A stretch of 64,000 nucleotides of DNA from Cyprinodon diabolis (Eukaryota; Chordata; Actinopteri; Cyprinodontiformes; Cyprinodontidae): NCBI GenBank assembly GCA_030533445.1, contig CM060064.1, positions 25,927,126 to 25,991,125 on the forward strand, written 5' to 3'. The number at the start of each line of letters is the position of its first letter. The stretch's first letter is position 1. Position numbers and translations under genes: made by a program. A model generated the notes under the pieces. It was not told where the DNA came from, ran no database searches, and saw only the letters and a program-made list of their open reading frames with translations. Of the stretch, positions 48,943-61,144 are shown in pieces.

Positions 48943-51900
48943 ATAGGGACAATGTACTTGTTTAATCCTCTGTTTGGTTCAAATGTAGTCCCTCTATGAA
49001 CATGTACCTTTTTTCATCAGGCTTAGAGCTTAAAGAAATCCAGAAATTAGTGTCAGTCAGGAGATGCTTATTTATGCATTGCTGCTTTAATTTTTTACTT
49101 TAGATTTAAAATGGAAATTATAAATTAATAAAAACATGTTTTTGCTGTATGTGTTTTCATGTTCTCCTTGTTTGATTATTTTAAGAGAGAGTCACAAGTA
49201 TCTTATTATATCAGGGTGATGGAAGCCGATATACTGCTTAACATTATTGTTTACCTCTGGGTAAATGTGTGAAAGTGTATTATATTGGAATGTTGGCCTT
49301 ATGTGATTCATATAACACATGAATGTCTCTTGGTCAGTGTCATGAGCCAAAAGTGTCCCTAAATGAGTAACACTAATCAAGGTCAGATATACATTTAGCT
49401 AAACGCTTTTATATGACTAAAATGACAAAGACAAAATATCTCTGGTTAGCTTATAATGTGTGGTCTGCTAGGGATTTTCTCAAATCCAGCTAGTCTTGTT
49501 TTGATTTTTTAAAAGCAAATAATTCTGTTACATTTATTATATTAAAAGTCTATTACTGAGTGTCTGCTGAGATGGAGCCAGCTGCTTCATGCATGCTTTC
49601 TACTCTATTCCTGGTATTCCTGTTTTTCTACCTTGGGCTTCCCCTGGATATCTGTCAGAAATGGTGAGCTATGACCACGGTTGCCTGTAATAGAGTTGTT
49701 GCCATCTTTTGTTGCCTTTCCTCCAGTGTCTGATTTGCATCAATTTTACACGTGTGTGCAGACTGCTTTAGGCCATGCAAGGTCTTTGTTTTATCCAGAG
49801 ATTTAGAAAGAAGAGGCTAGACTGAGCAGGAGGCTGAATTATGACTGGAAGGAAAAAAAGGAACCAGTTGGACTATGAGCTGGCACAGCTCTGTTTGTTG
49901 TTACTAATACAAAAGATGTCATCTTTGGACTCCCTTTGTTAGAACATAAGCTACAAACGGAGTCAGATAACACACACAGAGATCCTGGCTGAGATCCATA
50001 ACACATACAAATGCAAACAGTTGCTTGGAGAACGTAAAGCTTGAAGAGATCCGTCACCAGTCTCCCCTGTGGCTGTTTCTGTGGAGCAGTTCGGATAAAC
50101 ACTCAGAGTTGGCCGGGTGTTTGCAGTGTTCACTGTGAGCTCGGGGAATTGTGAAAGATTAATTTGACTACTTATTGGATTTAGCTCTGTCCATGCTACC
50201 TTTCAAAAAGTCCAGTACAAAGTGTCTCAACTGAGTTCACATCCAGACTGACTTTAGAGCTCCTCTAAATACACTATATTTTCTTCTTCTTTTTTTCATT
50301 CAGAGAACATAATTTTATTTTTAAGTAAACTTCTGCTCAGTACCATGTATTTTTTTCTGCTTCAGTCATTGGCCTCTTGGATTTATGACAGGAACTACGT
50401 GGACCTGTAGTGAATGGAATGAGGGCTGCTTCGGAGAGGAAGCTGTTGGACTTATGGATTATTAATAGGGATAGTGCACAGCTGAATGAACACTGCTTAA
50501 CGAAGTTGTCATATGAAATGTAAAGACTGAAAAATACTTTTACAAAAAACACAATATTTATACAGGTTTTCTAAGTAAAAGGTATTTTATTATATCTCTA
50601 CATCTGATGAGCCTGTGAAGCTACTGTTGTTGAATAACATTTTTTAAGGTGTGTGCTTTAAGCTTCACACTGTGTCTGGAGACCCTTACATTGTAATAAG
50701 AAATAACTACTTCAGTCACTGCTCAATAGTGTCATTGAGCCCACTAATTGAAATACATGTTTTGATAAGCTTCTTTCCCACTGAAACTACAGGGTAAACA
50801 TGTGTTTTTCAAGCATTGGTCAACCCACAAACATTCTACATTTGGCTCCCTTCCCGTTGGCAAAAGAAGCTGGGTTTAACCCCTTGCTGGCAAGCTGTGT
50901 GACCTCTGTTCCCCTGCAGCTGCATGACTGGTTCCTCCGAATCCCTCTCCCTGCGGCATGTTTTACGAATGTAAACAGTTGTTTTGATTGGTTAGACTGG
51001 ACATGGCTGGCGCACTGTGTTGACGTCCATACGTTGCGTTCAATGGTGTCACGTAATTTAGCGGGCAGAGCCAGCTCTGGTGTTCCCACAGTATCCCGAT
51101 CAAAGCTGAGGCAATTTTAACGCGAGTCTTTTGACCCGGGTAGGCGTGTGTCAGTGACCCACTCCCACTAAAATCAGATTGTTCCTGGGTTTAAACAGGC
51201 TTTTAAGCCAATGGAAAAGGGGTAATAGACCAACTTTGTGAAAGCAGTGTAGGTTCTTGGGAGAAAAAGTAAATGTTAAGTAATTTACTAAAAAGATTTG
51301 CATTAGAAGGAAATATTATCTTAATACCACCTTTGTTTAACATTGCTGAGGTTGATGTCTTATTTCTACCTTCCTGTTGCAGCTTTAGCGGAGCTTCTCA
51401 ATTCATCAAAGCTGAATCGCAGCTTTAGTGTGGATAATAATCACCAGGGAATGCTTCTATGGAAAATACATTGTGATATAAAATGTCAAGTGCCATTAAT
51501 GCCATATACATAGTATATATTCAACCATTCAAAGTGCCTCCGACAGTTTTAAATGGCAACACCACAGCTGAGATTCCTGAGCTCATGGAGAATGAGGATA
51601 TTATGTTTTGGAAGACAAAAATAAAATGATCAGATTAATCAGAATATCTTTCTTTAGTTTGCAATTATATATTTCCATGAAACAGTGCAGCCTTAGTTTC
51701 CTATGGAATCTAGACTGCTGGAATCTAAGTTTAAAATGTAAGATATTTCAAGTGAATTGTTTTAAACTAAACGGGGATTCTTTGAAATACTGGGGCCTTT
51801 TATAAGACATAAGAACATGTATGCAAGTCTGGATTGAAACCTTTACTCCTAAATATATTGACTTTTTCAGACATTGCTATTAAATGTTGCTTTTTTCTGT

Positions 51901-53956
51901 TGAAACTAATCTTAAAACAATACGTTGTGATAATTACACTGTATTAATTGTGATTAATTAATAAATAAGTGAAATAATTGTCAACAAATTTAAGAATCAA
52001 ATAATGTTTTACTTAAGTAATTAGAAAAAAAACTAAGAGCAGTAATTAAGCCAAAACTGTAGAAAAAAAATATACATTTTCCATTTGAGGGGGGAAGAAA
52101 AAACTTGTCCTTAAACATCTTCTATCAAGGAAAGTGAAATTTCTGGGCTTAGAAAATGAGTCTTATTTAATTATATTTTTCTGAAATGTTTGGATGATGT
52201 TGGACATTTAAGTTCAAACATTTGTTTACTGAGGTTTGCTAGTTAACTAAGAATATCTTTGTCTAGATTGATTGAAAAATAACTAGCTGGTTTATTCAGT
52301 TTACAAAAAAGATGGCTGCATGTTTTTTTCTAATCTCCTGTGAGCTGGGTGCATTTCAACACAGTTAACCATTATCTGATTAGAAGACTTAGAATATTCA
52401 CACAGCATTACAAAGATTGGTTTCATCTGTCACCTTCGTTCTGTCTGATCTGGGCAGAGTCTTTGTCTTAAATGAATTAATGCCCTTCAAAATGGATATG
52501 GAATCATTTTTTTTAATTCTTGTTTTGCAGAAAGACGTGAGAAATATAGATGGTTAGCAACTTTATCAAACACAAGTTTAAAAAAAAATGTTTCTCATTT
52601 AAACTAAACTTAAAAGAGAAGTTAATCATCAAACTGTGAACCAGTGCAATACTGTCTCAGTCTTGTCTGCTTTTCTTGCCTTGTGCCTTTGGTGACATTC
52701 AGCACTCTTACAGTGTGAGACAAGTTAAAAGAGAAATGAGGACAGGAAGAGGTTTGCACTGCAGACAAAGCAAAGACAGATTATTTGCTATTTGCACTGC
52801 AGTGTTGTGTATGGCTGTGTAGGTTTGTTTTTGGACTGTCAAGGGAATTTGATAAGTATTTATAGAAGCTTTTGCTCTATCTGCTTCCAGTTTGCAGATG
52901 GATTATGTTTCATTCATTTCTGTGAAGATTTCTGCAGAAAATGGGACTGAAAAGAAAGATGACTGAAAAAGCATGTTTAAGATAAATACAAAGCATGAAA
53001 AGTTAGATAAGGAGTGATGAGTCACCCAGGATAAAACAGAGGGACATCTTTGGTGGTCAGAATCCTCCATGAGCTGATGCAAAGCTGCACTGCAGCAAAT
53101 TGCTCCCACTGCCACTAACACAGAAGTGTGTAGGCTTGCAGAAAGAGATTTATGTTATGGCTGCTGTTGTATTACAAACCTAATACACTCATACTGTACG
53201 CAGACAAGCAGATTCAAGTCCCAGAGGACCAGGATGAAGACTTGGCTTTAAAGTAGGCCAGAGGCCAAATTTAAGGCTACAGAGATGCTCATACACATAA
53301 ACTCACGTTGAATCATTCTCACTCTCCCTCTCATCTCATCTCATCTCAGCGGATTTTACAGAAATAGCAGATTAATCCGGTGAAGTGAGCAGTTCTGGGA
53401 CTTTATCAACCGTCTATCCTTATTTCCATCCACGACCACCTCTCTTTGAGATTTTCCTTTTTAAAGTTGTTGAAATTTCTGTAATTTTTGTTTGACCCGT
53501 GGATGCTTATTGAGCAATTGAAGATGATACATTTATGAGATGACAGTAAGTTGAACGGGCAATTTATTACCTTGCAAAGTTCACCATGCGGACTTTTCTG
53601 AGTGAAAGATGATGGATGTAACTCGGAAGTGCTGATACCACTGGAATCGAAGTTGGTGACATTCAGACTCAATTTAACTTTAGTTGGAGGGGACTTCTTC
53701 AGTAGTAGTTTTTACATTGTCAGGAAGTCTGCGGCTATCTTTTAGGTGAGGAGGGTGGTTTGGGACATTGCAGATGGAATGAGAATCAATTTCTTAAACA
53801 GCTGTCACTATGCAGTTTCTTACTTCTAAAATATGTTTCCCTACCTTACTTTTTAGAGACTGCACACATCTTTAACTGTTTCTCTTCCCAGCATCTTTGC
53901 TATTTCCTTACGTTCTCATTGAAGCAAGTGTTAATTTTTTGTTTCATCTTTTCAAG
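48943..53956. other. Probable intron, no exon supported
   Basis: About 5 kb with little repeat signal. The segment 50860-51200 is GC-richer, with GGGTTTAA motifs inverted at its two sides (TTTAACCCC near 50875, GGGTTTAAAC near 51189), and may be a decayed repeat. A (TCTCA)n run is at 53333-53349. Confidence 0.4.
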
Positions 53957-54070
53957 GAGCATGTTTGAGTGACACATAAAAGAGGAAGTGGGATCCCTGA
54001 GGCCCCGGCCCTCTCTACCAGTGGAGCACCCTGCACATCTGGCCAGAGACCCCTCCAGTCATTAGGAAAG
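53957..54070 (+). other. Candidate untranslated second exon of the plus-strand gene (possibly galnt1)
   Basis: A 114-bp GC-rich island within AT-rich sequence. It is preceded by a pyrimidine-rich tract and TTCAAG (acceptor AG at 53955-53956) and followed by the donor AAAG|GTAGGAG at 54070/54071. It holds a minimal uORF ATGTTTGAGTGA (53961-53972) and is otherwise non-coding in the strand sense. Together with the exon at 18361-18791 it would leave a 35-kb first intron. No coding start of the host gene was found in the window. Confidence 0.5.
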
Positions 54071-54231
54071 GTAGGAGTTTCATAATGAGTCAAAACATGA
54101 TCAAACTAAACTTGATCCTTACTGATAAACATCTTCAGCTGCAACCTGTGATTATATGCAATGATAGACGAGATAAGAAATGGATAATGAGATATATGAA
54201 AAGCATGTTCGAAGTATTAGGGTCCCGAGAT
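54071..54231. other. Probable intron
   Basis: Short AT-rich interval between the candidate exon and a dispersed repeat. Confidence 0.35.
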
Positions 54232-54530
54232 TCAATTCAATTCAGTTTATTTATATAGCGCCAATTCACAACACGTCATCTCAAGGCACTTTACAGTTCA
54301 CTAGATTCAACAGTCAAATTGATTCAAAGTTTTCTATCTAAGGAAAACCAATTGATTGCATCGGCTCAATGACTCGAATGCAATCTCTCATACTAAGCAT
54401 GCTTGTAGCGACAGTGGAGAGGAAAAACTCCCTTTTAACAGGAAGAAACCTCCAGCAATACCAGGCTCAGTGTGTACGGCCATCTGCTGAGGCCGACCGG
54501 CATTCATCGATAGCAGGATCAAAGATACAC
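54232..54530 (+). repeat. Teleost dispersed repeat (TTTATTTATATAGCGCCAA family), longest copy
   Basis: It has ATTCAATTCAATTCAG, then TTTATTTATATAGCGCCAAT, GTCATCTCAAGGCACTTTAC and, further on, AGGAAGAAACCTCCAGCAAT and GGCTCAGTGTGTACGGCCAT, all standard blocks of this fish repeat. The open frame at 54369-54593 is part of it. Two shorter copies occur in the window. Confidence 0.85.
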
Positions 54531-55999
54531 AAATGCAATGCTCTATTACAGCTCGTTATTGTTTCTGTCATTAACATATGTACCAAAAATTGAAAGGAGA
54601 AACATGAAGAAATTGTCAAATTTCCAATTCTACCACCAATGTACCTTAAAGATCAGACGTACCTTGTAAGCATTTTATCAATATTAAACATTTCTTAAAC
54701 CCCTGCCATCACTATAGTTTATCTGAAAGGAAAACATTGGCTGAATTGTGCTGGGTTTTACAATTTTTTCTCAAGGCTTTAAGATCCTACGTTATCAATG
54801 ATCTATAATAGAAGGACTTACAATAAGTGCAGTTTGAGATTTTTTTATTGTTTTCCCTGTTGACTGATAGAAACTCATTGGTGAAATTCATTTTGTCTAC
54901 ATTTGTAGTTCTTACAGGTGAATCTGGATGGTTCTTCACTGTGACAAAACTAAACGCCCTATATTACTTGGAAGAAACGAGTCCAGATAGAATGTTTTAT
55001 CATTTGACATTCAAATTTGATCACAAAACCACAAAACCTTTCTCTGCAAACTCGCTAACTGGATGTTTTAGGAAACAAAACTAAAATGTTTTGGTTTTGT
55101 CATTAATTAACAGCTGTTTCCTAATAGAAGAGAGTGTATTTAGAACTGTTGGATTGGAAAATTCCTGAGATATTACTGTTAACATGATGATGGACTGGCC
55201 TGGCTTGGAAGTTGTACCTGCATAAAGAGCTCTGAGTAACACCATTAATTTGCCTACCCGGAGCAATGATGTCATAAGGCTTGGTGTTTTTAACTCTCTA
55301 AACAAACCATGATTATAAGGCTGAAGTATTATTATGGCTGTCAGATCTGGTTCTGCCATCTTCCTACTGTCACTTAGCAAGTCTCTGCTCTGTAATTTAC
55401 ATCTAATTTGGGTGTAACATTTGCACTGTCACTTGCTATGAGTTGACTCAAGTCCCTCCTATATCATTGCCTTTCATTGCTCCCAGTTCCAACATAACAT
55501 GAAAATAACTGTAAAATCTGTTACATAAGTTTCAGCTGTTACAAATGTTATTAATATTTTCTTGGATGCTTGAAATACATATTGATCTTTAGTGTATATG
55601 CATTAAGTTTAGTCATACGACATTTATTTATTTTTTTCAGTTGGTAAACATACAAATAATCCTAAGCATTATTCTAAATAGTGTCATCATAGCCTGCAGT
55701 TATCCTACCAAATGTTAAACTAGTGTCTGTTTTGCTCCAGCTGTTTAGATATTTAATTTCACAGTGCTATGAAACTTCTTGTGCAAATTTCATAAAACTA
55801 GCTAGAATTGGGGATGCAAGTTATAGATTATCAAATTAATCCAAAGCTGATGGCAATTTTCTTATAGGTCCAAGTTGTTGCTTGTATAAAGAGGACCTTT
55901 GATAACATGAAAGGCTTAATACGTTTTCTGCAGTATTCTAAATTGTGAGATGGGTATATTTTAACAATTTATAATGCCAGCTATATGAAGAATTCAAGG
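54531..55999. other. Probable intron, no exon supported
   Basis: AT-rich; frames at 54827-55084 and 55081-55380 have no domains. Confidence 0.4.
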
Positions 56000-56260
56000 A
56001 TTTTTTTTATTGTCATATTAGTTTGCATTTGCATGTTTGTGGTAAGAAATTTTGACTTGGGTCCTAGTTCAAAAATAGAGAAAAGAAATAGATGAAATTG
56101 AACTGAGTGCGGTTCGAGTTCTGCAGTCGAACAACTGTAGGGTAGAAACGGTTTCTGAGCCTGGTGGTCTTGCTCTAGATGCTGCCCAGCGGTCTGTCTG
56201 AGTGGAGAGGTCTGTGCCTGACAGTCTGTGTATAGGATGGGTGGATTAAATATGGTATAG
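56000..56260 (-). mobile_element. 3' end of an L2/CR1-type LINE, second minus-strand copy
   Basis: The reverse complement matches 4156-4400 in order: an RT C-terminal stretch with an SRTTRLRNRFYP-like pattern, a linker, and a 3' tail ATATGACAATAAAAAAAATC. It is shorter and more decayed. Confidence 0.7.
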
Positions 56261-56940
56261 ATTGCCTTTTCCCCTTGGTGAATTTTCAAGCTTTTGCATT
56301 TTTTTAGAAGAGAAAAATGTATCTTGAGGTAAAAAAAGAATGTAGATTTGACTCTATCCTTTTAAACTGCCTACTTGGTGCGAGGTTTTATAGTAATACA
56401 GAGGAGCAACTGTCAAACATGCAAGGCCTGATGCATAAGTCAGCCGGATCAAACCATTCAAACTGTATGTAAAATTATTTTGTCTATTTGTGTTGCTGGT
56501 GTCAGATGCATTGTGTAATTTCACAACCAGGAGGGGAACACAATTCAGGTAGATGTCAGCAAGGTAAAACAGGAGCCGAGGGAAATAAAGGCCTGATGTC
56601 TTAAAAGAGCAGCAGAGATAGACTGCTGTCATTCAGAGCAGCAGGAATGATGCAGCCTTTTTTTGGCTTTGATTTATGTTTTAATGCATTCAGTGTATTC
56701 AATGTGTGCTTTTTTTTGGTGGAGAAACTCAATGGTGCTCTCTGTAATCGTTAAAGGAACACCAGCTGTGATAGTAATGTGTATTGATTTCAGCCTAAAA
56801 TACTTTGGAGATTGATTGGAGATTGAAGTGTGCAATTCCATTTTGCTCCTAAAGCAAGTTTTTGCATTGGTAATCAATTTCAGGAGTGACTTTTTTGTTG
56901 TGGTGGGCTCTTCTGCCTTTTAAGCATCTTCTTTGACCAA
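56261..56940. other. Probable intron, no exon supported
   Basis: AT-rich; minus-strand frames at 56354-56632 and 56674-56877 show no domain. Confidence 0.4.
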
Positions 56941-57060
56941 AGTTCAATTAAATGAAATCAGTTTATTCTCATTGCACCACTTCACAACACATGTCATCTC
57001 AAGTCACTTTACAGTCAGACTGGTTCAAAATTTTCTATTTAACGAAAAAGTGCTTATTGA
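56941..57060 (+). repeat. Teleost dispersed repeat, decayed short copy
   Basis: A CACAACACATGTCATCTCAAG block, then TCACTTTACAGT and AAATTTTCTATTTAACGAAAA match the copies at 25664 and 54232. Confidence 0.65.
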
Positions 57061-58289
57061 TTATTTGAGCTATTACATTGTTTTGGAACATAATAAAATA
57101 AGAACTGTTGCATAACTATTCTACAAACTATAATGTCAGTATAGCACAGTTGTGAGGGTTGCAGCTGATCTGTTAGGGTTGCTATAAAAAAATGTCTGGG
57201 GGTTCAGCAGAAGGTGCAGCACATTTTGTTGGACAAGGTTTATTCCTTAGAGCCGAGAACAAAAATAGTTCCTTGCACCAACCAAAATAACTTTTGAATG
57301 TACATCTAATATCATACAATGATGGACTGCAATGGACTGATGGACTTGAGCCTATGGGTGCATTGGTTGAAAAACAAAACCAGATTTTTTCTCTTATTAA
57401 ATATTCATAAACAGCAAATTCAAATCTACCAAATCAACGTATCGCCCAGCCTCACTTTAAATACGGCTTTTGCTACAAGTCTGTCTTTTATTAAAATAAA
57501 AGCAGAAGAATATGAAAACTGAGGAATCTTTCAAAATAGACTTTTATAATCGATAAAAGGACGATACAAGATTTTATTTCCTCTACAATAACGACAATGC
57601 ACCTTAAAGTATTGACCCTTAATATTACTGAGCAGATACAATATTAGAATAAATCCTCCAAACTTTTATTGCCTTTTTTGTAGTGTGGAATGTTACTAAA
57701 GTTTTGATCATTTTACATCACTTGAACACAGAACAATAGTCAACAACGATAGGTATGAGAACAACTGACCCATTTTTATTAGCTGTGTTACAGAAACTAG
57801 CCATAAATGGAGTATTTATATCAGCTTTGGACAGTATATCAGGGATTTTACTTATATTGTATCAATTCTAGTACCTATATCAGATCGGGAGACCCCTATT
57901 TTAACTTGATCTATATCTGAGAGTAGCCTGTTATGAAAAAAGAAAAGAATAATTCTTGGAACTATTTCTTTAAACAACATATTGCAGCTGCATTTACAGA
58001 GCAGAGACCTGCATCTTGTATTGTTTATTGATCAGGGTTTCCAGTAAACATGCATGTCCCTACATAATCAAATTGCCATAACACTCATTCTCATGCTGGT
58101 AAATCTGTCAGTAGTATTGACTAAGGTTGGCTTTGGTTTTATGCACCTGCCACTGCTTTGATTGTGGAAGCTAAATGAAGACCCCAAGTCTCAACTCAGG
58201 ATTTGTTGGCTGACCAATGAAAAGCAGCATAAATACTCAGAGCTGTTAACTGATTAAGTCTGAGGCTTTTCTGTTTTTACTATGGCTGA
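57061..58289. other. Probable intron, no exon supported
   Basis: AT-rich. CGTATCGCCCAGCCTCA at about 57438 looks like an isolated right end of a hAT MITE. The segment 57745-57900 has TATCAG motifs like those of the hAT MITEs. Confidence 0.4.
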
Positions 58290-58615
58290 GTTGAGTCTGT
58301 CAATTCTTTTTTTGATTACTCAGTCGAAAAAATTGGATAGCAAAAGGCTCCTTAAAGAACACATTAACACCAGGGGAAACTAAAAATTTTCTGCTTGAGG
58401 AGTTCTGGATAAAGCATTTTGACCGATGAAATAGATTTCTCTTAAATGCAAAAAAAAAATTATATTTGTTTACAATTTTGGTATAATTACAGCTCTAAGA
58501 GCTTTACTCTGTCAGCTAAAGGCATGTTTTAGAGCCTCTATTCTCCAGTAAATAATTAAATGACTACTAAATGAGTTGATGATTATTTCAGTAATCGGTT
58601 AATCATGATAAAGTT
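58290..58615. mobile_element. Diverged copy of the 4740 hAT MITE family
   Basis: It shares AGCAAAAGGCTCCTTAAAG, CTTGAGGAGTTCTGGATAAA and a terminal GTAATCGGTTAATCATGAT block with the copies at 4740 and 47885. The ends are degraded. Confidence 0.6.
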
Positions 58616-58694
58616 ATGCTGCCAACTTTGAACTAAGTGTCAGAGTAGAGATAATTTATTTTTTGAGGTTAATAATAAATTATTATTGTGTTAA

Positions 58695-59205
58695 AGCTAC
58701 AGTGTGTAATAATTACAGGGATATACAGTCAGAAATGTAATATATTATACATAACTATGTTATTTATCATCATCTACGAGCTCAGCCTCTTAACCTTAAT
58801 ATTTGCGTTGCCTTAGAATTCGTTATTTATAATTACATAGGAGCCGGTCTCGCAGCCATGGAGGCAGACATCTTTGCGCTACGGCAGCGCAGAGCCAACA
58901 AACTAGCGATTGCGAGATCGCCAAAACGTCATAACGATGTAGAAAAAATAACGGGTATATTTATTATCTTAAGTCTACATGAAATCTATACCCTACACAG
59001 ACTAATGAAATACTATCTGTAAAATTATCTATGTAAACAAACCTCATTACTTGAGAAGGTAGGTGATGCGAACGTCGTGGAAGACATTTTGTCCCGTAAC
59101 GCTCGCCGTGCTGTTGGGGGGGAGAAGCGGTGGGGGGGAGATGTTCATGTTGCTGCAGTCTGCAGTCTGACCGCTAGATGTCGCTAAAAGTTACACACTG
59201 TAGCT
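58695..59205. mobile_element. MITE with 15-bp perfect TIRs flanked by TTAA
   Basis: AGCTACAGTGTGTAA at 58695-58709 is exactly inverted at 59191-59205. Both flanks are TTAA (58691-58694, 59206-59209). The interior is CpG-rich and holds a 54-codon ORF. The TTAA duplication is a piggyBac hallmark, but the termini do not begin CCC, so the superfamily is tentative. Confidence 0.85.
58858..59022 (+). CDS. Small basic ORF inside the TTAA-flanked MITE
   Basis: 54 codons starting MEADIFALRQRRANKLAIAR. Arg/Lys-rich helix-like start, then a hydrophobic tail. It could be the remnant of a first exon of the parental transposon (a possible donor GGGTATAT follows codon 32) or chance. I do not recognise the protein. 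Confidence 0.25.
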   Translation: MEADIFALRQRRANKLAIARSPKRHNDVEKITGIFIILSLHEIYTLHRLMKYYL

Positions 59206-59777
59206 TTAAAGCGTTATGTTATATGAATTCCAGATCTTGTTTGTTGTAATTATTTTGCAAATGCATCCGCGCACGCCGGCTATCATTCATGCATCCTGTC
59301 CGATGAACTGCTGCTGTCTAGTGCTACTACCACAGATGATCTTGCTCTTGAAATGGAATTGAAAGATTCAGATTAGCTAGCAGAATTAATATTAGAGCGT
59401 AGAGCATAGCTGCCTATGGCCCGGGCTGCCTGTCACAACTCCAGTCCGGCGCGCGGATGACGTCATACAAACATTACTTGGATATAACCTAACCGAATAT
59501 CTTCGGAACAGCTCCAAATGACACAAAACTAATATGGGTGAGTAGAACCTTATGTAATAACGTACAATCAAGGGGGCAATGTTAAAAAACCAGTGTTCCC
59601 CTTTAAGCCTGTAACTTCTTTAGCCATCACCTTCCTGTTTTTTGGTCTCAGGGTCTCAGTGTCTGTCTGTTGTCAGATTATCAGTATGGTAGGGCATCGT
59701 TTGAATTATAAATATTCTCGTTTCAGTTCCTTGTTTTGATCCTTGTTCCTATAGATTTTCGATTCAAGTTCTTTTAA
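59206..59777. other. Probable intron, partly repeat-like
   Basis: 59400-59605 is CpG-rich in places and ends CCAGTGTTCCCCTTTAAG, like a right end of another TTAA-type MITE; no matching left end was found. Confidence 0.4.
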
Positions 59778-60519
59778 AGTCGTAGGGAAACCATATTTAA
59801 ATGTCAAATCATTCTGGCTTAAACATGTAAATAAATGTACTCTTTATCAGATAATATTGTCCCAAAAGTTAAAAAATTTCTATTAAAAAAAAACAAACCC
59901 TTTCTTAAAATCTGTGGGGGGTTTTTTTTTCGATATCTTATGCAGGCCAGTTACTTATATGTCAGCTTGTAAACCTAAATTTGGCCAATCATATATCAAT
60001 GGTCATATCACAATCAAATGTTTTTTGTCATAGCATCTTGATTCATATGTCGCAGCTAATATATGCACCGGTTGAAATAAGAATAGATTACCATTGAGTT
60101 ACGTCCCAGTGTTCCCCGGGATGGATGTCACAACATCTTCGTCCCCGCTTTCCTCCTCTAAATAAAAAATGTATGACGGAGGTGACTCATCCATTACCTT
60201 CGACACAAAACTCTCCGCCTCTTGCATGTTTCAGCTGTCCATAGCATTCCTTGACAGTGTCCTTGAGAAGTCACCAATTTAGTGCTACTTTGTCCCAATG
60301 TAATTTCCCATTGGGAACCTACTAGCCCTAAGTTGCTAACTGGTTAGCAAGATGCTTCCAAGAAACTGGCCACAACCAAACGTACTTGCGAACCTTCCAC
60401 CACAACAATCCCGCCCCCTAAACGACCAATCAGATTCACTTTATTCACTCGGGTAAAGTCGTACACCACTTGGGAGAATTCAGAACTGCAAAGGTTGGAA
60501 CAGCCATTTCCCTACGACT
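59778..60519. mobile_element. MITE with 13-bp perfect TIRs flanked by TTAA
   Basis: AGTCGTAGGGAAA at 59778-59790 is exactly inverted at 60507-60519. Both flanks are TTAA (59774-59777, 60520-60523). The 742-bp interior includes a GC-richer half with a short minus-strand ORF. The superfamily is tentative (piggyBac-type duplication, non-canonical ends). Confidence 0.85.
60099..60227 (-). CDS. Small acidic ORF inside the TTAA-flanked MITE
   Basis: 42 codons starting MQEAESFVSKVMDESPPSYI, with an acidic EEESGDED run near the C-terminus. Acidic N-termini are common in piggyBac-type transposases, but nothing specific can be matched. It may be a leftover of the parental transposon's N-terminus or chance. 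Confidence 0.25.
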   Translation of the reverse strand: MQEAESFVSKVMDESPPSYIFYLEEESGDEDVVTSIPGNTGT

Positions 60520-60523
60520 TTAA

Positions 60524-61019
60524 GAGGTACCGTCATAAAACTTTACATCTTATAATTTAGCTGGCTAACCAGAGTTCTATTTAGATATAAATGGTCTGAA
60601 CTTTTCAATAACATTTTTATTCCCTCTAACTTTTGTAATTCTTATATCTTATAAATCTTTTAAATTATTAAATAGTTATTTTTAACCAGTTCATAAATAT
60701 CAAACCCATAAACGGTAATATGATCTTATGAATTATTTTTTCACAGCGTTAAAGATTTACAGTTGGAGCTTTCTGTATGAAAATACATGTAGAATGTACA
60801 CGGGGAATCAAGAGGAGGAACAATCCTTAGTGAGCCTACCTTACAACACCAGTGCAGCGGATCAAAGCTCGATGTTATTTAATCATGGCAGCCTTGCACC
60901 ATCCTTTGCATAATATAATCCTATCGCCAGTGTCACAGGTTTACTACTTATTATTACTTTATTTAACTTAAAACCACATTGGTGAATGCGGCACACACTC
61001 CTGTGGGTTCTTCTTCGCT
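60524..61019. other. Probable intron, no exon supported
   Basis: AT-rich. The frame at 60728-60913 has no recognisable domain. Confidence 0.4.
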
Positions 61020-61144
61020 AGTATTGGGCAGCTTCTAATTCCGGTCGGAAGACATGGCATTGAAGCTGGGAAGCGGAAATGTTCAGAGAATTAAAAGGTT
61101 AGAACCAGTACTGATCGATTATCGATTCTTGGTGCCCAATCCTA
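61020..61144. mobile_element. Right end of a hAT MITE
   Basis: It ends ATCGATTCTTGGTGCCCAATCCTAG, whose reverse complement is a typical left terminus of fish hAT MITEs. No partner terminus was found upstream, so the element is truncated or rearranged. Confidence 0.5.

Noticed and set aside
54369..54593. 74-residue frame downstream of the candidate second exon, considered as the galnt1 start
   Set aside because: It is inside a dispersed fish repeat and does not resemble the start of a type II Golgi membrane protein.
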